The position numbers and the translations under genes were made by a program. Under the pieces are notes generated by a model. It worked only from the letters and a program-made list of their open reading frames with translations, was not told the origin of the DNA and did not search any database. Shown one piece after another: positions 24,563 to 35,598 of a stretch of DNA of 64,000 bases; position 1 is the stretch's first letter; every line of letters begins with the position of its first letter. Where the stretch lies: NCBI GenBank assembly GCA_036345935.2, contig JADWOT020000004.1, forward strand, positions 2,780,418 through 2,844,417. Reading direction: 5' to 3'. This DNA is from Taenia hydatigena (Eukaryota > Platyhelminthes > Cestoda > Cyclophyllidea > Taeniidae).

Positions 24563-25179
24563 CCGGTGTTGCACAATCTGCTGCAATGTTAGTATCGGCG
24601 TCCTTATATTGAAGTGCTGCGTTTTTGTCTATCTCTGTAGCATAATCTGCACTCATGTTATCAAACTCTTTAAAAATACGATTCTTTATGTTCAATTTAA
24701 ATTTTGTTTCATTCTTAAGAGCTAATTGGTTGGTAAGACTTGGTTTCTTGATATTTATTTAGGACTATTTTGTAGTGTGATGCAATAGGAAGGTCAATCG
24801 CACCTTGTCAACTGACTCACTATCTATGAAGACTAAATGTATTCTGATTTTTTAATGCTAAGTTTGTGGACAGATGATAGGACAGAAAGATGAGAATGAA
24901 ACTTATTTGAATTGAGTAAAACATTGAAATTTTATAGCCATGGAAACAGATTGCAAAGGTGTCCTTGCTTGGGCTGGCGTAGCGCGTTTTGGGGCATGTG
25001 ACATCTAACCACTGGATATGGACACTTAGCACCTTGACCACACCAATTAAACCAGAACGTCAGCAAGTTAGAGCATTTATAAGGGTTGAATTTCAGATTA
25101 TCCTATTTATGTGTTTACTCCCAAATACATCTGCATATTTGCTATGCCATTGGCCCTTGTCACAGAAACATTAAACCAC

Positions 25180-25450
25180 CAAAATAAAATCATAATATTG
25201 AATGTTTAGAAATTCTCCATTAGGGTAAAGTCCAAATAAATACATTAGGTGAGGTGGCTAGTCACTCTTATCTCATTTTATTCTTCTGGCCACTTCCAGT
25301 CCCGGAATGCAATGAAACACATAAATTTTAGGTCCAGCTTTATGGTCAACAAGCAACGAGTAGAACAAAAGACGATCTGTGCAGTGGGATTCTAGTTTCT
25401 ACAGACGAATCGCTGCCAGCAGCGTTGGTCTGGTATCATTTCTAAACTTA
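25180..25450 (+). repeat. Dispersed repeat, copy 1
   Basis: Homologous by eye to 32205-32465 (same strand) and 49610-49795 (opposite strand). The shared parts include GGGTAAAG, a GCAATGAAACACA-type stretch, TTTAGGTCCAGCTT and GACGATCT. No reading frame or terminal repeat was recognised. It may be a fragment of an unidentified mobile element. Confidence 0.65.
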
Positions 25451-25469
25451 GTTATTAAAGGGAGGCAAC

Positions 25470-25640
25470 GAGGGGAATGAGCACAGACGAAGCTCATCAC
25501 CGATGATTTTGCGTGAGTCACCAGTTTGACCTTATGCACGAAGGGTCACCCACACGTGCGAAGGTGTGGATGTTATCAGCGCTAATCTCTGCTCTGACTG
25601 TGATTCGTTGTTTGATGTGTCGCCTTACCAAAATCACCTA
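25470..25640 (-). promoter_or_regulatory. Orphan copy of the shared promoter-like block
   Basis: It has the paired motif TGACCT (25527-25532) and GGGTCA (25543-25548) with 10 bases between, then a CACACGTG variant of the palindrome. The orientation would serve a - strand gene, but no leader exon or CNOT2-like coding sequence follows. The dispersed repeat abuts it instead. Confidence 0.55.
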
Positions 25641-27583
25641 GAGCGTGGGTGTTGGAATCTGGGCGGTTAAAAGGGCACAATGGCAAACAAAACCTCTGTT
25701 TATTTACATACCCTCTTTAAATGTGAACTGGTGTATCACCCTGCCTAATTGCGAATGCGCTTCCTCTTCATTATAGCCCATGCCATGTTGCATACAAGGG
25801 GACAAAGAAAGATCCAATTACTAGAAATCCGTTCTTTTTTCGAGCCCGATAGATGGAGCTAAGTTAAATTGTTTAGAGGACAGCTGACATTAGCGCAGTC
25901 AAATGCCCTCCTCCCACAGCTGTCATTCTAATGCTTCGCGTCACCAAACTCGATTGAAACGCACAATAAATAGTTTGAACAAGGAAGAAAAAGCACTTAG
26001 AATTCGCAGAGCTGTAGATGCGATCCCTGCTTAAAATCGGTTACTACAGCCAAGATAGGGGCTCGTGTAGCATAAAACAACTTTGCCTATCAAGGAATTA
26101 TAGGGCGAATCAAAACTTGCAAAACCAATTTGTTTTAGATACATCCCTCATCAGATGTACCAACAAAAGAGCAAAAAAGCTTGCATCCGCCTAATTAGTG
26201 GTCGCAATGATTCGTTTCATGATTAAAAAGTAGATGTGTGGAAATGTAAAAGGTGGCGAGGTGCTTAACACGCCTTGAACCTGAGTTGCAATGACGAAAC
26301 ACTGGAGGGCAACTTGACTCTGTCTGTTCCCCCGGAGCGTGGCAGCCCTGGTAGTGTAAATCGAGTAGAAAAAAGTGTGCTTCAAATGAATGTGATCAAG
26401 CGGATGTGATTATAAATTCAGTCGTGCTTCGGATTCACAACGTTGATGTCATCCATGAATGAATGACCCTGTCGCATCATCATAGGACTCCCTTTTTATA
26501 AGATTTAGTAGTTTGTATGCACATCTAACTCAATGCTACCACAAAATATTCAGACGTCAGCGACGAGATTTAAGCGAAAAAGACGCAAAAACTTGTCTCC
26601 TCCTTAACAGAAGAGGCCAGGCTAAGGGCGCCATCTGATTGTGTGATGTGAACGGAATGCTATCGCCTCCTTATCATCTCTCTTGGTAAAAGTATACATT
26701 TAGGATGTGTTATAGAAGTTGAAGCATCCGAGGAGGCGGGTTAGGAAGATAATTTTAAAATGCTCCCATAACCGGATTGACTTCCTCAGCCCAGGCAAGC
26801 AGTGCATCAGCTTATCTGACTCCTCTTACACGGCCGTGTAAGAAACCACAAAATGTGTGCAGCGAACCGAAATAGTAGCTACAGGTTTACAGTCTGCAGG
26901 TAGTTCTCAATCATGCTATCATTTATCACTTCGTCAGAAGGTCCAAATGAAGTGTCCACCTTGTCCTCTTCTTCTAGATGTAGATTATTAGCATCGCCGA
27001 TGCGTGAAAGAAGTAGGATTTTGAGGGCATCAAATGCGCATTAAAGGAAAGGTTCAAGTGGCAAGGAAGGGTGTGTAATAGAGAGTCTTATTACGACACA
27101 TAGTAAGATGGATATGAGATGCATGCTAAGCATCATACGCAACCAGCATGTGGATCTCATAAATAAAGCGCAAGCAAAGTCTAATCCAAGACACAATGAT
27201 AATGGTTGTGTAGATATAGCTGGGAGAGATCCGAAATAGTACCCATTGCACCCCTCACAACCACATGCCCCAAGCCCCTGGCAAGGACATCTGTCTGTTC
27301 CATTAGCTGCCCACAAACCCAACAATATTCAATATTCAACAATATTCAAATGCCCATCCAAATGCATCACAACGGAAAATAGTTGTGGAGAAACATCAAG
27401 TAACTAGATTTTACTGACAAATCGACACTTACGACAAATTTTACTCCTCCACCGCTAACCATGAACAAAACACACATGATTTAAGAATAAAGACTCCTAT
27501 TTCAGAATTGTTTTCTAACAAGAAGGCAGATTATTCCACAGAGATAAAGAAAAATGCAGCACGCGAAGACTCTGCAGCACCGA

Positions 27584-29545
27584 TTAGTGTTGGTGCTGAT
27601 TTGAGGATGTAAACTGTACCCTGGCGTTGAGGGTGGGCGAGGACAAATGGTAGGTGGTGGGTGTGTCGTCCAGGTCGGCGTAGCTGATAGTGAGTCGTTG
27701 AATCACCTTCCTCAAGTGCAGCGGATCCCAGCAATAGTACGTGCTCTGCTCCCCACCATCTGCTCGAACCACATCGCTGCCAGGCACACGAGTGAGCCAC
27801 CGCATCTTCTTCTTGTGGTAACGCCAATCCCGATTGTACCTGCAGAACGAAAGCAGGTATGATCGCCAATTGCACTCTCCCACTCCCACCAGTGGTGAGA
27901 GGCCAGTAATGTGTGAAGTAGACAGGAATGAGAGGTGAGGACTCACAGCTCCTTGGCGGCAACCAGTTGGGCCTCCTCACGACACAGGTTGTAGAATATC
28001 CAGAAGAGAATTTCATCGGTCAACTTGTCCAATGGTGGGTCGGAGGGAAGGCGGTCGGCAATTCGATGGTGGATTCGGTACTCAACAGGCACGTCATGTT
28101 CCGCCTCATGTGGTGGCAGCGTGTATTGGTCGGCCAGGGGAGACGTGAACCTGTTGTGCATTTCACTGAACAACAGAAGAGGACACTAGAAATTACACGC
28201 ACCACAAAGTGCAAGCAAGAGGAGGTGACGATCCGAGAGAAGATTGAGGAGAAAGAGTAGAAGAGGAGGGAGAGGAGGAGGAGGATGTGGATGCTTGGAG
28301 TCTGTGACCAGCATGATACAACCCTGACTCAGATGAGGAGAGTGCTCTATCTGTGCGGCAAATGGAACAAATGCACGACAAATGTGAAAAAGCGCACGTA
28401 TGGAAAAGATGATGATGAGGAGAGGGAAGTGAGAGGTGCTGACTAACCCAGGTGGAGGCCAATTGTGGAAGTTTTGTCTGCTGAGATCTATTCCCGGTGC
28501 GAAGGCTCCGAGTGACGACTCGATTTCCGTGAGTTTGAGCAGACCAAGCATTCCAAACTGGTTGTCAATCATGTGAGTGGGAATGCCGGTGATGTGATGA
28601 TTGTCGAGGAGTTGAATGGAGTGGGCAAAATCATCAGCTTCGGAGGCTGTGGTGTCACTCTGTGCACGGTTTGTTTGAGTACGCAATTGACTGCGATGCG
28701 CATCCTGGTTTGATGTGTGTGTGGTGGAATGAGTTGGTGGATGGGAGATGGGAGGGTTGGAGGTTGAGGAGGAGGCAGTGGAGTTGGTGGCAGTAGTGAT
28801 GGTGGTGGTGGTGGTGGAGGAGGAGGAGGAGGAAGAAGAAATCGGAGAAGTGGCATTTGCAGCAGCGTTGGAAGGAACACCGGAGTCATTGGTGGAGAGG
28901 AGAGATGGTGGCATCTTTGCATGTGGGAGGGTGGGAAAGTCCTCATCCATGCAGAACTTCGTATTTGTCTGTTTCCTGAATATGGGGAAGGATGTGTGAC
29001 CAGAAGCACTGTTATTATTACCATTACTGCGCAAACGAGCTGTTCCACTGTTACTACTACCCTTCGTAGTAGCTGCAACTTGATTTCGACGCTGAGAGCT
29101 GTCTGGTCTACCTTGACCATCTGATGGATTTGCGTACTTGGCACTGAGGGGCAACTCGGGAGAATCAAATACAGGACCGATACTGGAGGTTGTGCATGGC
29201 TTGATGGAGGGGATAGTACGCCTATTCAAGCATTCCATATTGGCAGCAGACTTGCTTGGTCCCAGCAACGACGAGTTGGCACTGTCTGCAGGACTGAATA
29301 AGAGTGGAGATCGAGGACTCTGTGAAGAAGCAGCACAGGCAGCAGCATTGCAATCACCACCACATTCATTAGTGGTGGGGAGAATTGATGACATCTTTGT
29401 GTGTGGGAGGGCGGGAAAATCCTCATCTAGGCAGAACATCGTATTTGTCTGTTTACTGAGTATAAGGAATGGAGGTGACCAAGTGCAATTCGCATGCAGA
29501 AGAAATCAAATGCAATAATACAACTTACTGCCCTTTCTCTGACAT
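27584..29545 (-). CDS. CNOT2-like protein, copy C (intact, chimeric N-terminus)
   Basis: Exons on the - strand: 29545-29529 (ATG, donor GTAAGT), 29455-28448, 28165-27947 and 27839-27584. They total 1500 bases, or 499 residues plus stop, with phases matching copy B. Intron 1 is only 73 bases. The NOT domain is almost identical to copy B: in the last exon a single Arg/Lys change was seen. The N-terminal half is a mosaic. After the leader comes an E-like unit (KQTNT, DEDFPALPH, NAAACAASS). The sequence then jumps to SPRSPLLFSPADS as in copy B and runs into a second DEDFPTLPH unit. The first roughly 90 residues present in B are absent, while the DFPALP unit is doubled. No stop or frameshift was found, so the gene may be functional. 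The functional effect of the mosaic is unknown. Confidence 0.85.
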
Positions 29546-32135
29546 CTTTTAGCTGCGTGTGGTGGGCGAAGGAGGAAGAGGAGGAGCACACAAGCAACAC
29601 GTCCGTCAGTTGTTGCCGCAACGAGGAAAATGAGCACAGTGAAGCTCACTCCCCATGGTATGTGTGTGAGTCGCCAGTTTGACCTCATGCACGACGGGTC
29701 ACGCACATGTGCGTGCGTATCAATAGTGTCTGCGCTCGTCTCCACTCTGATTGCTATTCGTGGTTTGATGCGTCACCTTACAACGATCCCACACACAGGG
29801 TTGGGAGTAGAGACGGAGTTGTTGGAAAGGCACAAGTACAAATGGCACCGTTGCCTTCATCACTGAGAGATCAGTAAAGACGCATGTGATACTGCTAGTA
29901 GAGATGAAGCGGGCGATGTGATTGATTTAGGTTTTGCTTAGTGAAGTAGACGTAGAAATGCAAGCATCCGAATGTCTACATATGGTTTATACTAACAGTA
30001 ACATTGTAAGAGAGTGGACTGGAAGGTTCGTGTTTCATCGTGAAGAATGTAGAGTTGATGCGAACTCAAAGGATACTTTGGTTGAGGTTGTGAATTATTT
30101 TAATCTCGGATCAGCAGAAAAAAAGTGTTATGTAAGCTTTTCGGATGGATTGGGCTCCTCTTGTAACAAGCTTAAGCGGTGTTGGGAGTAGATTATTGAA
30201 TGGTTGAAAGCAAACTCTATTGGCTGAATCGCATTTGTCTTAAGCGGATGCATTTACTTCCATTTGCTAAAGAAGCCTTACTTGGGATATTGTGAGCATT
30301 TATAAAGACGACTTCCGAATGCTAAGCTGAAAGGATAATTTGCCTAGATTACCCTACTCATGAAGTGACTTTATCCACTGCTCAGTATAGCCTCGTCAGA
30401 CGTGTCGAGAGATGGTCACTGGTCTAGGATCTGCAATAGGCCATTGTAACGCTAAGACGCATTGAGTTTACGGATGCAGCAATTTTTCGTACAAGTGGCC
30501 TTCCTTCTTCTCGTTTAACATTGCGTGTTCTTATGGTTCCAGCGCATTCGGGAATTTATAGACGCTGGGCCCTGCAGCAATTTGGATGCAACCTGCTACT
30601 TGGCATATGATGCTTGATCACTCTTGCAAAAGAGAGCAAGCTTTGCGGCACTAATTGTACGAAAAGACCTATGCCATGGTTCTGGTCGCTGAAGTTTCTG
30701 CATTTGACGCTAGACAATAATAAAATAAGGATTTGAGTGACCTTCCGAGAAATGAGCAACAGTTGAAAGCAATTTAGAGAAGCTAACAAGACATCTGCAG
30801 ATGCGCTATAGCCTAAAATAGCTGTGCTTGCCAGTATCGTATTTATCTTCCACATTCCTGCACTAATACGTTAGTTCTATGGCCGATATTTACCTTAACC
30901 CATGTTATCATCAGAATCGACAAGCTTGCTAAAGCATGCAGCTTCATACACTTGACTTCCCTCCTCTCATCCACCCTTTTAACTTTTCGCATTTATCCTT
31001 CCATTCTTTGCTTAGATGCCGAATTGTCCCTCACGTCCGAGTTACGGCAGCGCTGGCTGCAATTTCACTCACATCTCTTCTCCTTCTGTGCTTCACGTTT
31101 GCGTGTTTGTCTTTGCTAGTCCAACAATCCATGCTCTTATTAGCCAACCCTTTCTAGAATGCGAATCCGAATGTTCTAATAGGGTCTATGTTTCGCTGAC
31201 GGTTGAGGTGGAGGGGATAATCTGTCCTACGTGTTAATTTGTCAGTGAGTTTGGTGTCGTGGTCATTCCCATGACCCCATTCCGGATTAAAGCGTTCATA
31301 CAACCAACCGAATCGCGCCAGCTCTCTCGTTTGCTAACATGAATAAATGCAATCTACATTTCTATCGACTGAGGGTGAGGACAGATAATGCGGCGAGCAG
31401 GCAGGCAGGCAGGTGAATATAAAACTTGTTTGAGTGGAATTATGAGCTTGACACATAGGAAACATGGTTCCATGGTGAGATTGCTTGCCAACCCTCAATA
31501 CTTCCTGTGGTAAAGCTACATGTATCTCAATCTACGCCTGCTTTTGAATTAATGGAATAAACTGCCCACACCTCCTTTCTCAATCCCAATAATTATCACC
31601 ACATTGGTCTTTGCCATCCGTAAAGACGTCAACAAAATGGATTAGTGGAACAAACGTCACTACTTCATCGTCGTTATGCGGACATGCAACGCAGAGGCAA
31701 TTAGCGCCCGTTCAAATCTAAATGACCGTGCTAAAGTTTGGCTATCCCATCTACTTCGGCTTAGGATACTTTTCCATCCTCTCCCTTTACCACCCAATTA
31801 GCACAACATAAGTGAACCTATGCAGCTGAAGGATGGCTAAAAGTGACTTCTTCTGAGAAGCAAATAGGAACTTGTAGCTATATCCAAGTAGCTGATAATT
31901 TGTGAGTCCGGGTCGCGAATAACATGGGAACATGCACTCTTCTTCGCAGGTCAGTACAGCTGAGTGTGATATTTCAGGACCTGATCTTATTTAATCACAA
32001 CGGATAAGAGCTTATTTCACACCTAACCACAAGGAACGAACCCTTCACACTCCAATGGCACAAAACACCAGCCAGAATGCTAGTTGGTTGAAACGATGCG
32101 AACGGTCGGAATCCAGATCACCCTGGTTGTGCTTC
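29400..32135. repeat. Segmental duplication, unit 1 (5' part and upstream flank of copy C)
   Basis: Collinear with 35440-38270. The stretch at about 30060-30480 is roughly 95% identical by eye to 36120-36540. Other blocks (for example 30900-31450 against 37060-37620) are more diverged and interrupted by indels. A GGCA repeat at about 31392-31412 lies in a region where both units carry GGCA-type repeats. Confidence 0.8.
29546..29790 (-). promoter_or_regulatory. Shared promoter-like block, copy C
   Basis: Directly upstream of the copy C leader exon. On the + strand it reads TGACCT (29680-29685), 10 bases, GGGTCA (29696-29701), then GCACATGTGCG. It is homologous to the block before copy B in the same orientation relative to the gene. 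Confidence 0.6.
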
Positions 32136-34236
32136 CATCCCCAGATGCATTTATGGGTATGCGGTAACGCTTGTCGCATCGCATCAAGATTAAAACGAAA
32201 ATTTAGAAGAATAAAATCATGAGTTTAATGAAATAACTCAGAAGGGTAAAGTTCACGCAAGCACGCTAACTTGTAGTGGCTAGCGTCCCTCAGCTCAGTT
32301 TGTTTCTGGTCACTTTCAGTTTCGTAATGCAAGAAGACACAAGATGTTTAGGTTTAGCTTTATGAGCAATGACTAACAAGCAGAACGGAGGACGATCTAC
32401 ACGAGGAGATTCTGGTTTTGACAGATGGATCACTATGAGCAGCATTTGTGTGGTATGAAATCGACGTAAGGGGGGCGTAGAAGAGGAGAAGACTAAAGGC
32501 TACATCAGCCGTATAACATACATTAGTAAGAGAATAGGAAATGCGGATACGGAAGGAAGGGATATGACACCATGAAGTTCTTGAATGGATAGGATTGCTT
32601 CTAGTTCTCTTGGTAGGAAGTTCCTGCAATGCAATAATTTTGAGCATGAATTCGCTGTTCTGCTTTTGTGAGGTGTTGATAGGGCAACACAACGAGACTA
32701 AATACCGGTGCTACTACCGTCACTGCCCAATTGGATCCTGAGCACTAGTAAAGCAACTCATGTACACAGGAATCCGAGTTGATTCGAAGGTACCTATCAT
32801 TACGCAGTTGGAAATTCTGGCAAAAGCACAATGAATAATGAACCACAAGGAGGTTAGGGTGAAGGGCAATAGCAATCTGTGGATTCAAGGCAAAGGAAAA
32901 GAGGAAGGGCGGCAGCATAAGAGAGAAAGGACGATATCTTTGTTGTCACGGACACTTCCATCCCAGTCCTCTCTGAGCTCTAAGTGATCACAACCTTCAA
33001 CTGGTAGTCAAATTAAACATTCAGTGGAAGATGTTGGAAATGAGTGAGATGGAAACAAGTTTAATAACGACATCATTCTACCTCGAAGCGAGTAATGCCA
33101 TATCACACGAAAAGAAAGTACTTAGCCGGACCTGTCGTAGGGTTGAGCAAAATAGCTCGAGGGGCTTTGAGAGTCATTGGACTGCCACGAAATTATCCTC
33201 TTACATTGCAGGCTTTGGATTTATCATACTTTGACGAAGAGAACATAGCCTTTGCATTTTGGGCACAAAAGCCACCCACCATAATGCTAGTAGCTTAGAT
33301 CAGCACGAAACTTCATTTACCAGGTCGCCCTTGTTTATCGTTCCCTTGTGAGTACACTCACGATGGAGTAGTAGTGGTGGGTTATGGAAACCATTTAGGG
33401 AGTCTCCGAAACCCAAATAATGTCAATAAGTAAGCTACTGTGCTGGAGTGAGACAGTTGTGCTTCAGCCATGTTTTTCTTAAAAAGCTGAAACTGCCATT
33501 TGAAATTTACATATATTTGATGATATTTGGCACAATTCAAATGTGCTCTGACGGGTGCAGCCTTGGTTCTTCTCACTTAGGACCTCCAACTTCCCACACT
33601 CCAACTTGCTTTAGGCTGAAGTGCCAGGAGCCTCAAACCGCTGTCACGAACCCATTTTTAGCCTCTAATCATATCACATCAGAGGTTTGGACTTGAGATA
33701 GATGTACGGGCTACAGGAATGATGACTAACTTTCTGGTTCCCTCAAACTAACTACAAATAGAGACTGGATTGTTCATTTTTAATCAACAGTACCTAGTGC
33801 TCATGGATCCCTGTACGATTTATAACACTCAATCTCTGCGCTGCCACAACAATATCTATGTGAATCGTCTACAGACACCAGAACAGTGGTGCATTCACTT
33901 CGATTCCGTAGAAAACCAAGACACCAGACCCACTGAAAACTAGCCCTTAAAACCAATTGTCGATTCCACCAGGCTCGTGAACAAGACAAAGACTTGAATA
34001 GGACACAAAGATGAGTATTATCAAAGGGCTTACTAAGAAGAGTGAAGTGAGGAAAATGTTTGAGAGTAATTAGTATGATTAAATATCACCAGCTACCATG
34101 GGAACTCGCAATGTGAAGCGAGCAGAAGTATGTTCACTTGTACGAAAAACTGCTACTTCTGTGAACTCAGTACGTGTCATTGTTATTACGGCCTATTGCA
34201 CCACCACCTATTAGTTATCCTCGTCCACTCCCAATA
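32136..34236. other. Spacer between duplication unit 1 and pseudogene E
   Basis: No gene was recognised. It contains dispersed repeat copy 2 (32205-32465). Short open frames on either strand have no recognisable domain. Confidence 0.5.
32205..32465 (+). repeat. Dispersed repeat, copy 2
   Basis: Matches 25180-25450 in the same orientation, with scattered substitutions and small indels. Shared landmarks are GGGTAAAG, GTGGCTAG, TAATGCAAGAAGACACA and GACGATCT. Confidence 0.65.
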
Positions 34237-34426
34237 CCAGAGTGCACTTTGCATACTTAAGTCATCACCAACACTAACTGATGCCACACAATCTGCTGCA
34301 ATGACAGTACCAACGTCCTCATCGTCATGTGCGCGCGTGGATGGAGGAGTTAAAACTGTCATTGCAGCAGATTGTGTAGCGTTGCTCAGTGCTGGTGCTG
34401 ATTTGAGGATCATAAGTGCACTCTGG
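34237..34426. repeat. Imperfect inverted repeat at the 3' end of pseudogene E
   Basis: Arms 34237-34308 and 34355-34426, about 72 bases each, flank a 46-base loop. Both arms derive from the CNOT2-like 3' end: they contain the sequence around the last codons and the following flank (ATCTGCTGCAAT). Confidence 0.85.
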
Positions 34427-34429
34427 TCC

Positions 34430-35598
34430 TGAGGGTGGGGAAGGGCGACTGATTGGTGGTGGGTGTGCCATCCAGATCAGCGTAATTGATTATGAGTTGT
34501 TAGATCACATTCCTCAAGTGCAGCGGGTCTCAGAAGTAGTACGCGCTCTGCTCCCTACCATCTTCTCGAACCACGTCGCCGCCAGGCACACGAGTAAGTC
34601 ACCCTATCTTCTTCTTGTGACAACGCCAATTGCGGTTGTACCTGCAGACAGGATGCAAGTAGGATTGCCAATTACTCTCTCTAGCCCCACCACACCCCAT
34701 CACTCATATGGGTTGGGAGGGGAAGGAGGGTATGGTGAGAGGTCAGCGAAGAATGAATTAGACAGAAATGAGAGGTGAGGGCTCACAGCTCCTTGGCGGC
34801 AACCAGTTGAGCCTCTTCACGACACAAGTTGTAGAATATCCAGAAGAGAATTTCATCGGTCAATTTGTCCAATGGTGGGTCGGAGGGAAGGCGGTCGGCA
34901 ATTCGATGGTGGATTCGGTACTCAACAGGCACGTCATATTCCGCCTCATGTGGTGGCAGCGTGTATTGGTCGGCCAGAGGAGACGTGAATCTGTTGTGCA
35001 TTTCACTAAAAAACAGAAAAGGACACTAGAAATTACACGCAGCACAAAGTGCAAGCAAGAGGAGGTGACGATCCGAGTGAAGAATGAGGAGAATGAGGAT
35101 GAGGATAAGGGGGAGGAGGAGAAGGATGTGGATGCTTGGATACTGTGACAAGCATAACACAACCCTGACTTAGATGAAGAGTGCTCAATTTTTGCGACAA
35201 ATGGAGCAAATGCACGACAAATGTGAAGTGGAAGTTTTGTCTGCTGAAATCAACTCCTAGTGCGAGGACATTGAGCGACGACTCAATTCTTGTGGGTATA
35301 GGAGACCAAGCTGGAGGACGATGAGGAAGAAAAGGCCACAGGGGTAGAGGAGGAGGAGGAGAATGGGAAAGAATGTGAAGAAGCAGCACAGGCAGCAGCA
35401 TTGGAATCATCACCACATTCATTGGTGGTGGGGAGAGTTGATGACATCTTTGTGTGTAGGAGGGTGGGGAAATCCTCATCCATGCAGAATATGGTATTCG
35501 TCTGTTTACTGAGTATGGAGAATGGAAATGACCAAATGCATTCCGCGTGCAGAAGAAATCAGATGCAATAATGCAACTTACTTCGCTTTCTCTGACAT
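34430..35598 (-). pseudogene. CNOT2-like pseudogene, copy E
   Basis: The leader exon survives (35598-35582, ATG, donor GTAAGT). The second exon starts at 35508 with KQTNT and MDEDFPTLLH, and runs into a stop at 35283-35285. Most of the middle and the NQFGMLGLL start of the NOT domain are deleted, leaving a remnant that reads IESSLNVLALG before a lost splice donor. The 219-base NOT exon (35005-34787) is intact, with one residue change from B (His to Tyr). The last exon (from 34641) has in-frame stops at 34601-34599, 34532-34530 and 34502-34500. A functional NOT domain cannot be made. Confidence 0.88.

Larger units (their letters stand above)
24563..27583. other. Spacer between tail-to-tail copies B and C
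   Basis: Homology of the two 3' flanks continues for roughly 100 bases past each stop codon. The rest holds a dispersed repeat (25180-25450) and an orphan promoter-like block (25470-25640). No gene was recognised. Confidence 0.6.
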
